From positions 1 to 64,000 of the forward strand of contig CABXBH010000005.1 in the NCBI GenBank assembly GCA_902510415.1: 64,000 bases of DNA, read 5' to 3'. Source of the stretch: an uncultured Bacteroidota bacterium. Its GTDB lineage: Bacteria > Bacteroidota > Bacteroidia > Flavobacteriales > Flavobacteriaceae. Made by a program: the position numbers and the translations under genes. Below are positions 39,826 through 50,339 of this stretch, piece by piece (the first letter of the stretch is position 1; every line of letters begins with the position of its first letter). Below the pieces are notes generated by a model that had not been told where the DNA came from, did no database searches, and was given only the letters and a program-made list of their open reading frames with translations.

Positions 39826-42141
39826 ATGAAGCAAAGTTTTTCATTCTCAAAAAATAAAAAAAAGAAAGAACTATCAAGTGCAAAAAGATTGTTCATAGGA
39901 AGTACACTAATAATTATTTCTTTATTTCTCTTGACTTCATTTTTTTCATATTTCTTTACAGGAGAGATTGATCAAAGCAATTTATCTAACTTTTTAGACC
40001 AATCTACAACAAACTCAAATTCTCTTGGAAAAATAGGCGCAATAATAAGTGATTTATTTATTTATAAAGGTTTTGGCGTAAGCTCAATAATATTTGCACT
40101 TCTAATTTTACTAAGTGCTTTCCATGTTTTACTCGATTTAAAGAAAAGAAACTTAACACATAATTGGTTGTGGGGATTTTATCTAATGTTTTTCTTCTCA
40201 ATCTTTTTTGGATTGATAAATTATGGAGGTATTTATTCGGGTATTATAGGTTATGAAATCGTTAGTTTGCTAGACGTATATGTAAGTAATGTTGGAGTAA
40301 CTTTCCTTCTTATTTTCATGTTTTTAATCTACTTAACATTTAGGTTAAAAATTGGTGTTAATGATGTATTAAATTCATTTTCAATGATAAAAAATCTGAA
40401 AATTTTTAATCTCAAAAAGTCTGAAAAGAAAAATGATACTGGCATTAAAGATGATGAAGTAATAACAGTTCAAAATCCATCGTCAGATAAAAAAGAAGAA
40501 GAAAATCCTGTAATTATAGAGAATGATATCCCAAAAGAAACGGATAAACCTTCTAGTGATATAAAAATCGAGGTAAATGAAATTAAAAAAGAAAAAGCTG
40601 CAAAAGAAAACAAAGCAAAAGAGTTAGTTAAAAATTTTGGAGAAGCAGACCCCAAACTAATGTTGAGTAATTTTGAATTTCCAAAATTAGGTCTCTTAAA
40701 ACAATATGACACTGAAAGCATTACCATTGATGATGAAGAGCTAGAAGACAATAAGGATAAAATTGTTGAAACACTTGCTAACTATAATATTTCAATAGCT
40801 GATATTAAGGCTACCGTTGGACCAACAGTAACTTTATATGAAATAATTCCAGATGCTGGAGTTAGAATATCTAAAATTAAAAATTTAGAAGATGATATAG
40901 CACTATCACTTTCAGCATTAGGAATTAGAATTATAGCCCCAATTCCAGGTAAAGGAACAATTGGAATTGAAGTCCCAAACAAAAACCCAACCATAGTTTC
41001 AATGCACTCTGTAATTTCTACTGAAAAATTTCAAACATCTGAAATGGAACTTCCTGTTGCTATTGGAAAAACCATTGACAACGAAACTTTGGTTTTTGAT
41101 TTGGCTAAAATGCCTCACTTACTTATGGCTGGAGCTACAGGTCAAGGTAAATCGGTTGGATTAAATGCAGTGCTTACTTCTCTTCTTTATAAAAAACACC
41201 CTGCAGAAGTTAAGTTCGTTTTAGTAGACCCTAAAAAAGTTGAATTAACATTATACAATAAGATTGAAAAACATTATTTGGCAAAACTTCCTGATTCTGA
41301 AGAAGCAATCATTACTGATAACAAAAAGGTAATTCATACTCTTAACTCCCTATGTATTGAAATGGATAATAGATATGAATTATTAAAAAATGCTGCTTGT
41401 AGAAATATTGTTGAATACAATAAGAAATTTAAATCTAGAAGATTAAATCCAGAAAATGGACATAAATTTTTACCATATATCGTATTAGTAGTTGATGAGT
41501 TTGCTGATTTAATAATGACAGCAGGAAAAGAAGTAGAAACTCCAATCGCTAGACTAGCTCAATTAGCCAGAGCCATTGGAATACATTTAATTATTGCTAC
41601 ACAAAGACCTTCTGTAAATGTTATTACTGGTGTAATAAAAGCAAACTTTCCTGCAAGAATTGCATTCAGAGTTACTTCAAAAATAGACTCAAGAACAATA
41701 CTTGATGGTTCAGGGGCAGATCAACTTATCGGTAGAGGAGATATGCTTTTCACCCAAGGAAATGAATTGATAAGAATACAATGTGCTTTTGTTGACACTC
41801 CTGAAATTGAAAATTTAACAGAGTTTATTGGGACACAAACAAGTTACCCAACAGCACATCTATTACCTGAATATATAGACGAGGAATCTGGTACAAATCT
41901 TGATATTGATATTGAAGATAGGGATAAGTTATTTAGAGAAGCTGCTGAAGTATTAGTAATTGCACAACAAGGCTCAGCCTCTTTACTACAAAGAAAACTT
42001 AAGCTGGGTTATAATAGGGCTGGAAGACTAATAGATCAACTTGAAGCTGCGGGGATTGTTGGCCCATTTGAAGGAAGCAAAGCAAGACAAGTTTTAATAA
42101 CAGACCTACAAGCCCTTGATAGACACTTAGAAAATGAATAA
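39826..42141 (+). CDS. ftsK: DNA translocase FtsK/SpoIIIE
   Basis: N-terminal TM domain, Walker A 'AGATGQGKSVGLN', 'LLQRKLKLGYNRAGRLIDQLEAAGIVGPFEGSKAR' gamma domain. Confidence 0.95.
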   Translation: MKQSFSFSKNKKKKELSSAKRLFIGSTLIIISLFLLTSFFSYFFTGEIDQSNLSNFLDQSTTNSNSLGKIGAIISDLFIYKGFGVSSIIFALLILLSAFHVLLDLKKRNLTHNWLWGFYLMFFFSIFFGLINYGGIYSGIIGYEIVSLLDVYVSNVGVTFLLIFMFLIYLTFRLKIGVNDVLNSFSMIKNLKIFNLKKSEKKNDTGIKDDEVITVQNPSSDKKEEENPVIIENDIPKETDKPSSDIKIEVNEIKKEKAAKENKAKELVKNFGEADPKLMLSNFEFPKLGLLKQYDTESITIDDEELEDNKDKIVETLANYNISIADIKATVGPTVTLYEIIPDAGVRISKIKNLEDDIALSLSALGIRIIAPIPGKGTIGIEVPNKNPTIVSMHSVISTEKFQTSEMELPVAIGKTIDNETLVFDLAKMPHLLMAGATGQGKSVGLNAVLTSLLYKKHPAEVKFVLVDPKKVELTLYNKIEKHYLAKLPDSEEAIITDNKKVIHTLNSLCIEMDNRYELLKNAACRNIVEYNKKFKSRRLNPENGHKFLPYIVLVVDEFADLIMTAGKEVETPIARLAQLARAIGIHLIIATQRPSVNVITGVIKANFPARIAFRVTSKIDSRTILDGSGADQLIGRGDMLFTQGNELIRIQCAFVDTPEIENLTEFIGTQTSYPTAHLLPEYIDEESGTNLDIDIEDRDKLFREAAEVLVIAQQGSASLLQRKLKLGYNRAGRLIDQLEAAGIVGPFEGSKARQVLITDLQALDRHLENE

Positions 42142-42151
42142 AAAAAATTGT

Positions 42152-42805
42152 ATGAAAAAACTCTTTTTACTAATCTTCGGATTTTACGTTTTATTTGGTT
42201 ATACTCAAGATAACTCTGACGCTGAATTATTACTCAATAAAGTTTCTGAAAATATCAAGAACTATGAGAATATCTACATAAATTATGCATATACACTTAA
42301 AAATATTGAAGAAGATATTAATCAAACAAATAACGGAAGTTTTGTTACAGAGAATGATAAGTGGAGGTTTGAGATGTTAGGTGTAACTAGAATATTTGAT
42401 GGTGACAAATTATACTCGATTAGTCCAGATGATGAAGAAGTAACCATTTCTAGTCAAGACCCTGAAGATGAAACAACTATAACTCCGAATAAAATGCTCT
42501 ATTTTTATGAGGATGGCTATTATTTTGAAATGGATGAGTCTAAATATATTGGAAATACTCAGTTTAGAAAAAAAATTCAATATGTAAAGCTAGTTCCAAA
42601 AGATTCTGAGGCAGAAATCAAATATATTTTATTAGGAATTGATACTGAATTTAATCAGATATACGAAGTAATTGAAACAGGGAAAAACGAAACAGTTACT
42701 ACTATTTCAATCGTTGACTTTGAATTTAATTTACCTCTTGATAAAAATTTGTTTGTTTTTGATGAAGAAAAATTTAAGGACTTTTATATGAATATTTTAG
42801 ATTAG
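42152..42805 (+). CDS. lolA: LolA-like outer-membrane lipoprotein carrier protein
   Basis: Signal peptide, LolA-like layout, position between ftsK and lptF; start trimmed to MKKLFLLIFGF. Confidence 0.8.
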   Translation: MKKLFLLIFGFYVLFGYTQDNSDAELLLNKVSENIKNYENIYINYAYTLKNIEEDINQTNNGSFVTENDKWRFEMLGVTRIFDGDKLYSISPDDEEVTISSQDPEDETTITPNKMLYFYEDGYYFEMDESKYIGNTQFRKKIQYVKLVPKDSEAEIKYILLGIDTEFNQIYEVIETGKNETVTTISIVDFEFNLPLDKNLFVFDEEKFKDFYMNILD

Positions 42806-42810
42806 TCTTA

Positions 42811-44238
42811 TTGAAAATTCTTGATTTCTACATATTTAAATCTTATTTAAAGACTTTAGCAAGTACATTTTGTATTTTAATGCTAATATTCTTACTGCAA
42901 TCAGTTTGGCTATATATTTCTGAATTGGCAGGGAAAGACTTAGAACTTGATATTATCTTTAAGTTTTTAATAAATGTAACTCCAAGATTAGTAATATTGG
43001 TTTTGCCTTTGACAATTCTTTTGTCAAGTATCATGGTTTTTGGAAGCCTTTCCGAAAATTATGAGTTTGCGGCTATGAAAGCAAGTGGTATATCTCTACA
43101 AAGATCAATGAAGAGTTTAATATTCTTCACATTTTTATTAGGTGTTTTAACCTTCTTTTTTTCTAACAATGTTGCTCCTGTTGCCGAATATAATTTTCAT
43201 AACCTTAGAAAAAATATTTCGAAGGTTAAGCCTTCAATGGCAATTGCAGAAGGTCAATTTAGTCAGATTGGTGACTATAATATAAAGGTTGAAGACAAAT
43301 ACGGAAATGAAAACAAATTACTTGATAAAGTAATTATACATCAGAAGAAGAATAAACCTGGCAATTACACAGTTATCAAATCAAAAAATGGTGAAATTAT
43401 TAGTGAAGAAAATTCTGATATTCTTCAATTAAAACTTTATGACGGGAATTATTATGACGAAGTTATATCTGAAGATTATTCAAAAAAAATCAAAAAACCC
43501 TTTGTAAAAAGCTACTTTAAGGAATATTTAATAAATATAGATATTGCCTCATTAAATGAAGTTGATTTTAATCAAGAAGAAGACGTTAATAAACACTCGA
43601 TGATGAAAGTAAGCGAACTTAGTTATGCAATTGACTCTCTTACTAGAAAAAAAGATGATGATATGAAAGTGATAAGTTCAAAAATGTTCAATAGGTCTAA
43701 TTTTAAAACTATTGATTATAATTTAAATCCAAGTGACAAAGTAGATTATGAAAATGAAAGCTTTTTAAATCTGTTTCAACCAAAAAAACAAAAGCAGCTT
43801 TATGATTTAGCTATTAGTTCTGTAAAAAGCACTATAAGCATAGTAAAATCAAATAAAACAATACAATCATATCGAGAACAAAATTTAAATAAACATGTAA
43901 TGACCCTACATGATAAATTTGCTTTAGGTTTTGCTTGTATAATTTTATTTTTTATTGGAGCTCCTCTAGGTACAATTATAAGAAAAGGTGGTTATGGATT
44001 ACCGTTGGTTATTTCTATACTATTATTTTTAGTCTATCACTTCTTAGGTATTTTCTCGAAAAATCTGGCTGAAGACAGTAGTATTAATCCAATTTTAGCT
44101 AGCTGGCTCTCTACTTTAATCATGCTTCCATTTAGTATATATTTGACATATAGAGCAACAAACGATAGAAGTGTTTTTAATTTTGGGGATAAAATATTAA
44201 GACTTTACAAAAAAATAGAAAAAAATGTCAGAAGATAA
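42811..44238 (+). CDS. LptF/LptG family permease (YjgP/YjgQ)
   Basis: '[33 protein letters not shown]', C-terminal TM bundle '[33 protein letters not shown]'; TTG start. Confidence 0.9.
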   Translation: MKILDFYIFKSYLKTLASTFCILMLIFLLQSVWLYISELAGKDLELDIIFKFLINVTPRLVILVLPLTILLSSIMVFGSLSENYEFAAMKASGISLQRSMKSLIFFTFLLGVLTFFFSNNVAPVAEYNFHNLRKNISKVKPSMAIAEGQFSQIGDYNIKVEDKYGNENKLLDKVIIHQKKNKPGNYTVIKSKNGEIISEENSDILQLKLYDGNYYDEVISEDYSKKIKKPFVKSYFKEYLINIDIASLNEVDFNQEEDVNKHSMMKVSELSYAIDSLTRKKDDDMKVISSKMFNRSNFKTIDYNLNPSDKVDYENESFLNLFQPKKQKQLYDLAISSVKSTISIVKSNKTIQSYREQNLNKHVMTLHDKFALGFACIILFFIGAPLGTIIRKGGYGLPLVISILLFLVYHFLGIFSKNLAEDSSINPILASWLSTLIMLPFSIYLTYRATNDRSVFNFGDKILRLYKKIEKNVRR

Positions 44239-45361
44239 GTTTAAACTAAATACAATTGAATCTGCAATAAACGACATTAGAGATGGCAAGATTGTTATTG
44301 TTGTTGATGATAAAAACAGAGAAAATGAAGGTGATTTTCTTGCTGCCGCAGAATTAGTAACACCTGAAATAGTCAATTTTATGGCAACCCATGGAAGAGG
44401 TTTGATTTGCGCTCCAATTACAGAAAATATCTCTAAGAGATTAGATTTAAATTTAATGGTTGGCACAAACACCGACCCTCAAGATACAGCATTTACAGTC
44501 TCAATTGATTTAAAGGGAAACGGTGTAACTACAGGTATATCTGTTTCTGATAGAGCTGCTACTATTAAAGCTTTAATCGATAAAAATACTAAACCAAAAC
44601 AATTTTCTAAACCTGGTCATGTATTTCCTCTTATAGCTAAAAATGGAGGTGTATTAAGAAGAACTGGGCATACTGAAGCTGCTATAGATTTACCAAGACT
44701 TGCAGGATTAAAACCAGCAGGTGTAATTGTAGAAATTATGAATGAAGACGGTTCTATGGCAAGAGTACCCGATTTGATTAAAGTTGCTAAAAAATTTAAT
44801 CTTAAAATTATTTCAATTGAAGATTTGGTTGCTTATAGGATGAAGCATGATTCCCTTATTGATAAACAAGAAGATTTTGAGATTAATACAAGATTTGGCA
44901 AATTTAGATTAAGAGCGTATAAACAAACTACTAATAATAATATTCATATTGCATTGACTAAAGGTAATTGGGAAAAAGGTGATCCTGTATTAACAAGAAT
45001 AAATTCAAAATCAATCAGTAATGACATACTTGGAACCTTAACTTCTAACACTGAAGATTCGTTAACTAAAATGTTTGATATTCTAGAAAAAAATAATTCG
45101 GGTGCTATAATTTTTATAAGTCCTGAATTAAAGTCAATTGATACTCTCAAAAGATTAAAAATCCTAAAAAAGAAGCAAATCGAAAATAAAGTTGTGAAAG
45201 CGCCTATATTAAATATGGATGATAGAGATTTTGGTATTGGAGCTCAAATTTTGCATGACTTGGATATTACTAATCTTAAACTAATCACAAACACAAAAGA
45301 AACAAAAAGGGTTGGAATGATTGGATATGGTCTTGAAATATCTGATTATGTTAATTTCTAG
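44225..45361 (+). CDS. ribB: 3,4-dihydroxy-2-butanone-4-phosphate synthase with degenerate C-terminal GTP cyclohydrolase II-like domain
   Basis: '[21 protein letters not shown]', '[17 protein letters not shown]'; RibA-like C-terminus lacks the Cys zinc ligands. Confidence 0.93.
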   Translation: MSEDKFKLNTIESAINDIRDGKIVIVVDDKNRENEGDFLAAAELVTPEIVNFMATHGRGLICAPITENISKRLDLNLMVGTNTDPQDTAFTVSIDLKGNGVTTGISVSDRAATIKALIDKNTKPKQFSKPGHVFPLIAKNGGVLRRTGHTEAAIDLPRLAGLKPAGVIVEIMNEDGSMARVPDLIKVAKKFNLKIISIEDLVAYRMKHDSLIDKQEDFEINTRFGKFRLRAYKQTTNNNIHIALTKGNWEKGDPVLTRINSKSISNDILGTLTSNTEDSLTKMFDILEKNNSGAIIFISPELKSIDTLKRLKILKKKQIENKVVKAPILNMDDRDFGIGAQILHDLDITNLKLITNTKETKRVGMIGYGLEISDYVNF

Positions 45362-46127
45362 AGTGTGAGTATATCCATTTTAAAAATCCAGGATCATCAA
45401 AAACGTTGTTCCAACTATCGTGATAAACATTTTCATATAAAGTTAATTTTGGACTTCCTCCTTCTCTAATAATTGCTTCTGTCATTTTTAAAGAAAAATC
45501 GGGATGAACTACCTTGTCTTTTGAACCATGAGCAATCCATACAGGTGTAGATTTAGCAAATTCTTTAGCCCATAAAGGGTTACCTCCACCACATATTAAT
45601 ACTGCTGAAGCAAACATATTAGGCCTATGTTTAAGTAGTTCAAATGATCCCATAGCACCATTAGAAAGACCACTTAAATAAACTTTATTATTGTTTACAT
45701 AAGTTTCATTCACAAGAGAATCCATTAATTTCATAACCAATTTAAGAGAATTAGTTGGTCTTTCATTTTCAGGAAAAACTTGACTTTTTATATTTCCTGT
45801 TAAAATTCTAGAGGACCAATTGTCGTTTAAAGGTGATTGTGGAAATACAATGATAGCAGGATAATTTTCATAATTTTTTTTGTTTAGAAAAACTTTATCC
45901 ACGTAGGTTAATTGCAATTCATTATCACTACCTCTTTCTCCAATTCCATGAAGAAAAATATGTAGTGGATATTTATTTGAACTATCAAAATTATTTGGAT
46001 ATAGTATTCTATAATTTAAAGTACCCTCTGGAGAAGAAAACTTTTCATAATTTGGTATGATTGAATCACTAAAAAATATAGAAATAATGATAAAATATAT
46101 AGTATAAAAGAGACTTTGTAATTTCAT
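45351..46127 (-). CDS. Secreted alpha/beta-hydrolase (prolyl oligopeptidase/phospholipase-carboxylesterase-like)
   Basis: 'LHIFLHGIGERGSDNELQL', 'VYLSGLSNGAMGSFELL' (GxSxG), 'WIAHGSKDKVVHP'; start moved to MKLQSLF because the annotated extension is antisense to tRNA-Ser. Confidence 0.87.
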   Translation of the reverse strand: MKLQSLFYTIYFIIISIFFSDSIIPNYEKFSSPEGTLNYRILYPNNFDSSNKYPLHIFLHGIGERGSDNELQLTYVDKVFLNKKNYENYPAIIVFPQSPLNDNWSSRILTGNIKSQVFPENERPTNSLKLVMKLMDSLVNETYVNNNKVYLSGLSNGAMGSFELLKHRPNMFASAVLICGGGNPLWAKEFAKSTPVWIAHGSKDKVVHPDFSLKMTEAIIREGGSPKLTLYENVYHDSWNNVFDDPGFLKWIYSHSRN

Positions 46128-46175
46128 ATAAATAGAGTTTTGTTGAATATAATATAAATATTTTAAAGAGATTTT

Positions 46176-46205
46176 TTGAAGCAAAGAAAAACAAGCATAT
46201 ATTTG
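46176..46205 (+). promoter_or_regulatory. Bacteroidota primary sigma promoter for tRNA-Ser
   Basis: TTG (46176-46178)-N19-TATATTTG (46198-46205), matching the TTG-N19-TAnnTTTG consensus; 11 nt before the tRNA. Confidence 0.8.
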
Positions 46206-46216
46206 CACGCATAATT

Positions 46217-46301
46217 GGAGGAATGGCAGAGTGGTCGAATGCGGCAGTCTTGAAAACTGTTGAGGGTCACACCTCCGGGGGTTCGAATCCCTCTTCCTCC
46301 G
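46217..46301 (+). tRNA. tRNA-Ser (UGA anticodon)
   Basis: GGAGGAA acceptor pairs TTCCTCC; anticodon loop CTTGAAA (TGA); long variable arm; GGTTCGAATCC T-arm; CCA not encoded. Confidence 0.95.
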
Positions 46302-46314
46302 CAAATTATATTTC

Positions 46315-46343
46315 AACCCACTGTTTAACAGTGGGTTTTTTTT
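46315..46343 (+). terminator. Rho-independent terminator after tRNA-Ser
   Basis: AACCCACTG-TTTAA-CAGTGGGTT followed by T-run. Confidence 0.9.
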
Positions 46344-46378
46344 ATACATTAAAAGCTTATTAATTAATTTAATGTATA
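46343..46378. repeat. 11-bp perfect inverted repeat
   Basis: TATACATTAAA (46343-46353) ... TTTAATGTATA (46368-46378). Confidence 0.6.
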
Positions 46379-46423
46379 TTCGCGAAACACAAAAGAATTG
46401 GTTTGATTGATTGCTATGGTTGG

Positions 46424-46449
46424 CTCTCTTTCAAACCTTTTCACTTTTA
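46424..46449 (+). repeat. 26-bp imperfect direct repeat, copy 1
   Basis: CTCTCTTTCAAACCTTTTCACTTTTA; 25/26 identical to 48313-48338. Confidence 0.8.
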
Positions 46450-46575
46450 AAGCAATTTTTAATCCATTTAATACTAATTGATTTGTATTTAAAAAAATTA
46501 CTTTTTTTTTATTCTTCTAAAAACCCTAACTTTATGACAATCAATGACTAATTATTAATCTATTAAAATCAATCT

Positions 46576-48225
46576 ATGAAAAAACTTTACTTATTACTTT
46601 TTTTTATAATTCCTATTACATTTTATGGCCAGCATGGGCCTGAATGTACACACGATCATGTTAGAGGAGAAATTCTTACTCCTCCAACAACATTTAACGC
46701 AACAAATAATGCTGTTAAATCATCGGTTAATACAATCCCCTACTCTAATAGTTTTGAAAATGGACTTGGAGACTTTACAGTTTTAATTGAGGGTGAAGGT
46801 ACTTACAATTGGACAATTATGTCAGGGCATTTTGTTCATGATGATGATGCTGCAGCAGGTGGATTCAACTACCTACAACACGATGATGTTCAAGACGGAA
46901 ATCAGGTAAATTGGGCGGTATCACCTACATTTGATTTATCAGGAGCAAGTGTTCCAACACTAACGTATTGGGACCATGTTCACTGGGCTTCATATGCTGT
47001 AGGGCAAGAAGTTATGTATTCAACTGATTACACTAACGATGTCAGTAGTGCAACTTGGACTGTTTTAAACAATTCAATATGTGATAATCAAAACTCTAAT
47101 CAATCTAACCCAACTAACGCTTGGTGTAATTATGAGTTTGTCTTACCATCAGAAGCTAATCTTACACTTGCATTTAGATACACAGGTAACTTTGCATCTG
47201 ATTGGCTTATTGATGATATACAACTTGTTGATAATTCAGCTGTTTATGCAAACTGGGATGTTTCTACTGCGGGAACAACTGCTACCCTATCAATTTCTGA
47301 TTTTAACAACTTTGCTGTCGGAACAGATGGTCACTGGCATTATTCAGTTGATGGAGGGGATACAGTAATGGTTTATGACACTAACGATGTTACTATTAGC
47401 GGGTTATCTACTGGAGAGCATACAATAACTGCATGGTTAGTTGATAATGACCACAACCCTCTTGACCCACCAGTTGAAGAAACATTAACATTCACTGTAT
47501 CAGTGATTAATGCATATCCTTGGTGTGATGACTTTGAAAGTGGATTAGGTAATTGGACGAGCTCAGTTTATTCTGGAACTGAAGAGTGGGTTTGGGGTTC
47601 TCAAAACCTAAATGGATCTGTCTATCCTTTATCAGGCGCTGCAATGGCTGGATTTTTCTCTGGTAATTACAATAATGATACAGCTAGTATTATTTCACCT
47701 TCAATGGATCTTACTGGTGTTGACGATCCTCAGCTAACATTTAATTACACACAAGTTCAGTGGGCTGGCGATCAAGACCAATTAAGAGTTTTCTATAGAA
47801 GCTCAGTTGATGGTGATTGGGTTCAAATTGGTGAATATACTGAAGAAGTTACTGCTTGGACAGAAATAACTTTAGATTTACCTAACCCAAGTTCTGATTA
47901 CTATGTTGGATTTCAGGCTACATCAGGATATGGATACGGTGTAACATTGGATGATGTTTGTGTACAAGCTGCACTCTCAACCAATGATAATGAATTGCTT
48001 GATATGATGGTTTATCCAAACCCAGTAGATGGTGGTATTTTAACTATTCAATCTCCAACAGAAGGAATGAAGGAAATTGAAATATACACGGTAACTGGTA
48101 AAAAAGTAATGGATACTACTATTAATGGAAACACATTAGATGTGAGCTCATTCAATAGCGGATTCTATATGCTTAAGGTTACAATCAATGGACAAAGTAA
48201 AGTATCTAAATTAGTTATTAGATAA
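46576..48225 (+). CDS. Secreted protein with choice-of-anchor-J-like modules and T9SS type A C-terminal sorting domain
   Basis: Signal peptide; 'PYSNSFENGLGDF' and 'PWCDDFESGLGNW' modules; C-terminal 'MVYPNPVDGGILTIQSPTEGMKEIEIYTVTGKKVMDTTINGNTLDVSSFNSGFYMLKVTINGQSKVSKLVIR'. Confidence 0.88.
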   Translation: MKKLYLLLFFIIPITFYGQHGPECTHDHVRGEILTPPTTFNATNNAVKSSVNTIPYSNSFENGLGDFTVLIEGEGTYNWTIMSGHFVHDDDAAAGGFNYLQHDDVQDGNQVNWAVSPTFDLSGASVPTLTYWDHVHWASYAVGQEVMYSTDYTNDVSSATWTVLNNSICDNQNSNQSNPTNAWCNYEFVLPSEANLTLAFRYTGNFASDWLIDDIQLVDNSAVYANWDVSTAGTTATLSISDFNNFAVGTDGHWHYSVDGGDTVMVYDTNDVTISGLSTGEHTITAWLVDNDHNPLDPPVEETLTFTVSVINAYPWCDDFESGLGNWTSSVYSGTEEWVWGSQNLNGSVYPLSGAAMAGFFSGNYNNDTASIISPSMDLTGVDDPQLTFNYTQVQWAGDQDQLRVFYRSSVDGDWVQIGEYTEEVTAWTEITLDLPNPSSDYYVGFQATSGYGYGVTLDDVCVQAALSTNDNELLDMMVYPNPVDGGILTIQSPTEGMKEIEIYTVTGKKVMDTTINGNTLDVSSFNSGFYMLKVTINGQSKVSKLVIR

Positions 48226-48252
48226 CTTATTTGTTCTCAATAAAACAAAAAA

Positions 48253-48279
48253 GGCACTCAAAATTGAGTGCCTTTTTTT
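48253..48279 (+). terminator. Rho-independent terminator
   Basis: GGCACTCAA-AA-TTGAGTGCC followed by TTTTTTT. Confidence 0.9.
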
Positions 48280-48312
48280 ATTGTGATTATTAATAAATTG
48301 GCTTTGGCATAA

Positions 48313-48338
48313 CTCTCTTTAAAACCTTTTCACTTTTA
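48313..48338 (+). repeat. 26-bp imperfect direct repeat, copy 2
   Basis: CTCTCTTTAAAACCTTTTCACTTTTA; 25/26 identical to 46424-46449. Confidence 0.8.
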
Positions 48339-48392
48339 TTACGTATTTGAGTTATTTAATAGTAGTTTTGCAAAAATTTTCATCAAAAAGTA

Positions 48393-50195
48393 ATGTCTAA
48401 AATAAAAAATATTGCAATTATAGCACACGTAGATCATGGAAAGACTACGTTGGTTGATAAAATCATGTTTCATTGTCAATTATTTAGAGAAAATGAAAAT
48501 AAGGGAGATTTAATTCTTGACAATAATGAATTAGAAAGAGAAAGAGGGATTACAATTACCTCAAAAAACGTTTCTGTAACATATAAGGATACGAAAATCA
48601 ATATTATTGATACACCAGGTCATGCTGATTTTGGTGGAGAAGTTGAAAGAGTTTTAAATATGGCTGATGGAGTTCTTCTTCTTGTAGATGCTTTTGAAGG
48701 ACCAATGCCTCAAACAAGATTTGTATTACAAAAAGCTTTAGAGCTTGGTCTTAAACCTTGTGTGGTTATAAATAAAGTTGATAAAGAAAATTGCACTCCT
48801 GATGAAGTTCATGAATCTATATTTGACTTAATGTTTGAATTAGAAGCTGAAGAATGGCAACTTGATTTTCCTACAGTTTACGGATCAGCCAAAGAAAACT
48901 GGATGAGTGAGGATTGGAAAAATAAGACAGAAAATATTGAACCTTTATTGGATATGGTTATTGACCATATTCCTTCACCAAAAGTAAATGAAGGTAATCT
49001 TCAAATGCTTGTTACTTCATTAGATTATTCATCATTTACTGGAAGAATAGCAATAGGAAGACTTCAAAGAGGTACATTAATCAATGGTGCAAATATATCG
49101 CTAGTAAAAAGTGATAAAACCATTTTAAAATCTAAAATTAAAGAATTATATGTTTTCGATGGTTTAAGTCGTAAAAAAGTACAAGAAGTAGAAGCAGGAG
49201 ATATTTGTGCTATTGTTGGTTTAGAAAATTTCGATATTGGAGATACTATTGCTGATATAGAAACCCCTGAGGCATTAAATTCAATTTCTATAGATGAACC
49301 TACAATGAGTATGCTATTCACTATTAATGATTCACCATTTTTTGGAAAAGATGGTAAATATGTTACTTCTCGTCATATAAAAGAAAGATTGGTTAAGGAA
49401 TTGGAAAAAAATCTTGCATTAAAGGTTGAACCGACAGAAAGTGCAGATAAATTTATTGTTTATGGAAGGGGGGTTTTACACCTTTCAGTACTTATTGAAA
49501 CTATGAGAAGAGAAGGATATGAACTTCAAATTGGTCAACCTCAAGTGATTATAAAAAAAATTGATGGTACTAAGTGTGAACCTTTTGAAGATATGACTAT
49601 AGACCTACCTGAATCTGTTTCTGGAAAAGCAATTGAAATAGTTTCTCTTAGAAAAGGAGAAATGACTAGTATGATTTCTAAAGGAAGTAGAATGATATGT
49701 CAATTTATAATTCCCTCAAGAGGAATAATTGGTTTGAAAAATCAATTATTAACAGCAACTGCAGGGGAAGCAATTTTATCTCATAGATTTTTAGATTTTA
49801 GACCGATTAAAGGTGGAATTCCAGAACGTCTAAATGGTTCTTTGGTATCTATGGAAAAAGGTTTAGCAATTCCATACTCTATTGATAAATTACAAGACAG
49901 GGGGAAATTCTTTGTCAACCCAGGTGAAGAAATATATGAAGGACAAGTGATTGGTGAAAACTCTAGATCAGATGATTTGGTAATAAATATTACAAAAACT
50001 AAAAAACTTAGTAATGTAAGATCATCAGGAGCTGATGATAAAGCGAGAATCATTCCAGCTATAAAATTTTCTTTGGAAGAGGCTTTAGAATATATTCAAA
50101 AAGACGAATATGTGGAAGTAACACCTAACAATCTTAGACTAAGGAAAGTTTTATTAAAAGAAGTTGAAAGAAAAAGGAATAAACACATCCAATAA
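48393..50195 (+). CDS. typA: Translational GTPase TypA/BipA
   Basis: 'NIAIIAHVDHGKTTLVDKIM', 'LERERGITITSKN', 'DTPGHADFGGEVERVL'. Confidence 0.95.
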   Translation: MSKIKNIAIIAHVDHGKTTLVDKIMFHCQLFRENENKGDLILDNNELERERGITITSKNVSVTYKDTKINIIDTPGHADFGGEVERVLNMADGVLLLVDAFEGPMPQTRFVLQKALELGLKPCVVINKVDKENCTPDEVHESIFDLMFELEAEEWQLDFPTVYGSAKENWMSEDWKNKTENIEPLLDMVIDHIPSPKVNEGNLQMLVTSLDYSSFTGRIAIGRLQRGTLINGANISLVKSDKTILKSKIKELYVFDGLSRKKVQEVEAGDICAIVGLENFDIGDTIADIETPEALNSISIDEPTMSMLFTINDSPFFGKDGKYVTSRHIKERLVKELEKNLALKVEPTESADKFIVYGRGVLHLSVLIETMRREGYELQIGQPQVIIKKIDGTKCEPFEDMTIDLPESVSGKAIEIVSLRKGEMTSMISKGSRMICQFIIPSRGIIGLKNQLLTATAGEAILSHRFLDFRPIKGGIPERLNGSLVSMEKGLAIPYSIDKLQDRGKFFVNPGEEIYEGQVIGENSRSDDLVINITKTKKLSNVRSSGADDKARIIPAIKFSLEEALEYIQKDEYVEVTPNNLRLRKVLLKEVERKRNKHIQ

Positions 50196-50307
50196 TCTTA
50201 AATTAAGAAAGATTTAATATGAATAAAAGAATAACAACTTTCTTTATTTTCTTAAAATTTCATTCGAAAATTCAACTATTACAATAAAATCATAAAACAA
50301 TAAAATT

Positions 50308-50330
50308 ATCCCCTGATATTCTCAGGGGAT
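50308..50330. terminator. Hairpin between convergent typA and BNR-protein genes, possibly bidirectional terminator
   Basis: ATCCCCTGA-TATTC-TCAGGGGAT; weak flanking T/A runs. Confidence 0.6.
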
Positions 50331-50339
50331 TAATTTAAT

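Noticed and set aside
46128-46349. N-terminal 74 aa of the ORF-track hydrolase (MYKKNPLL...RKRDSNPRRCDPQQFSRLPHSTTLPFL...)
   Set aside because: This stretch is the antisense translation of tRNA-Ser, a well-known artefact. A proper signal peptide starts at MKLQSLF (46127).
47081-47368. 95-aa plus-strand ORF out of frame within the T9SS gene
   Set aside because: Alternate frame of a clearly coding region; low-complexity Leu/Ile/Thr composition.
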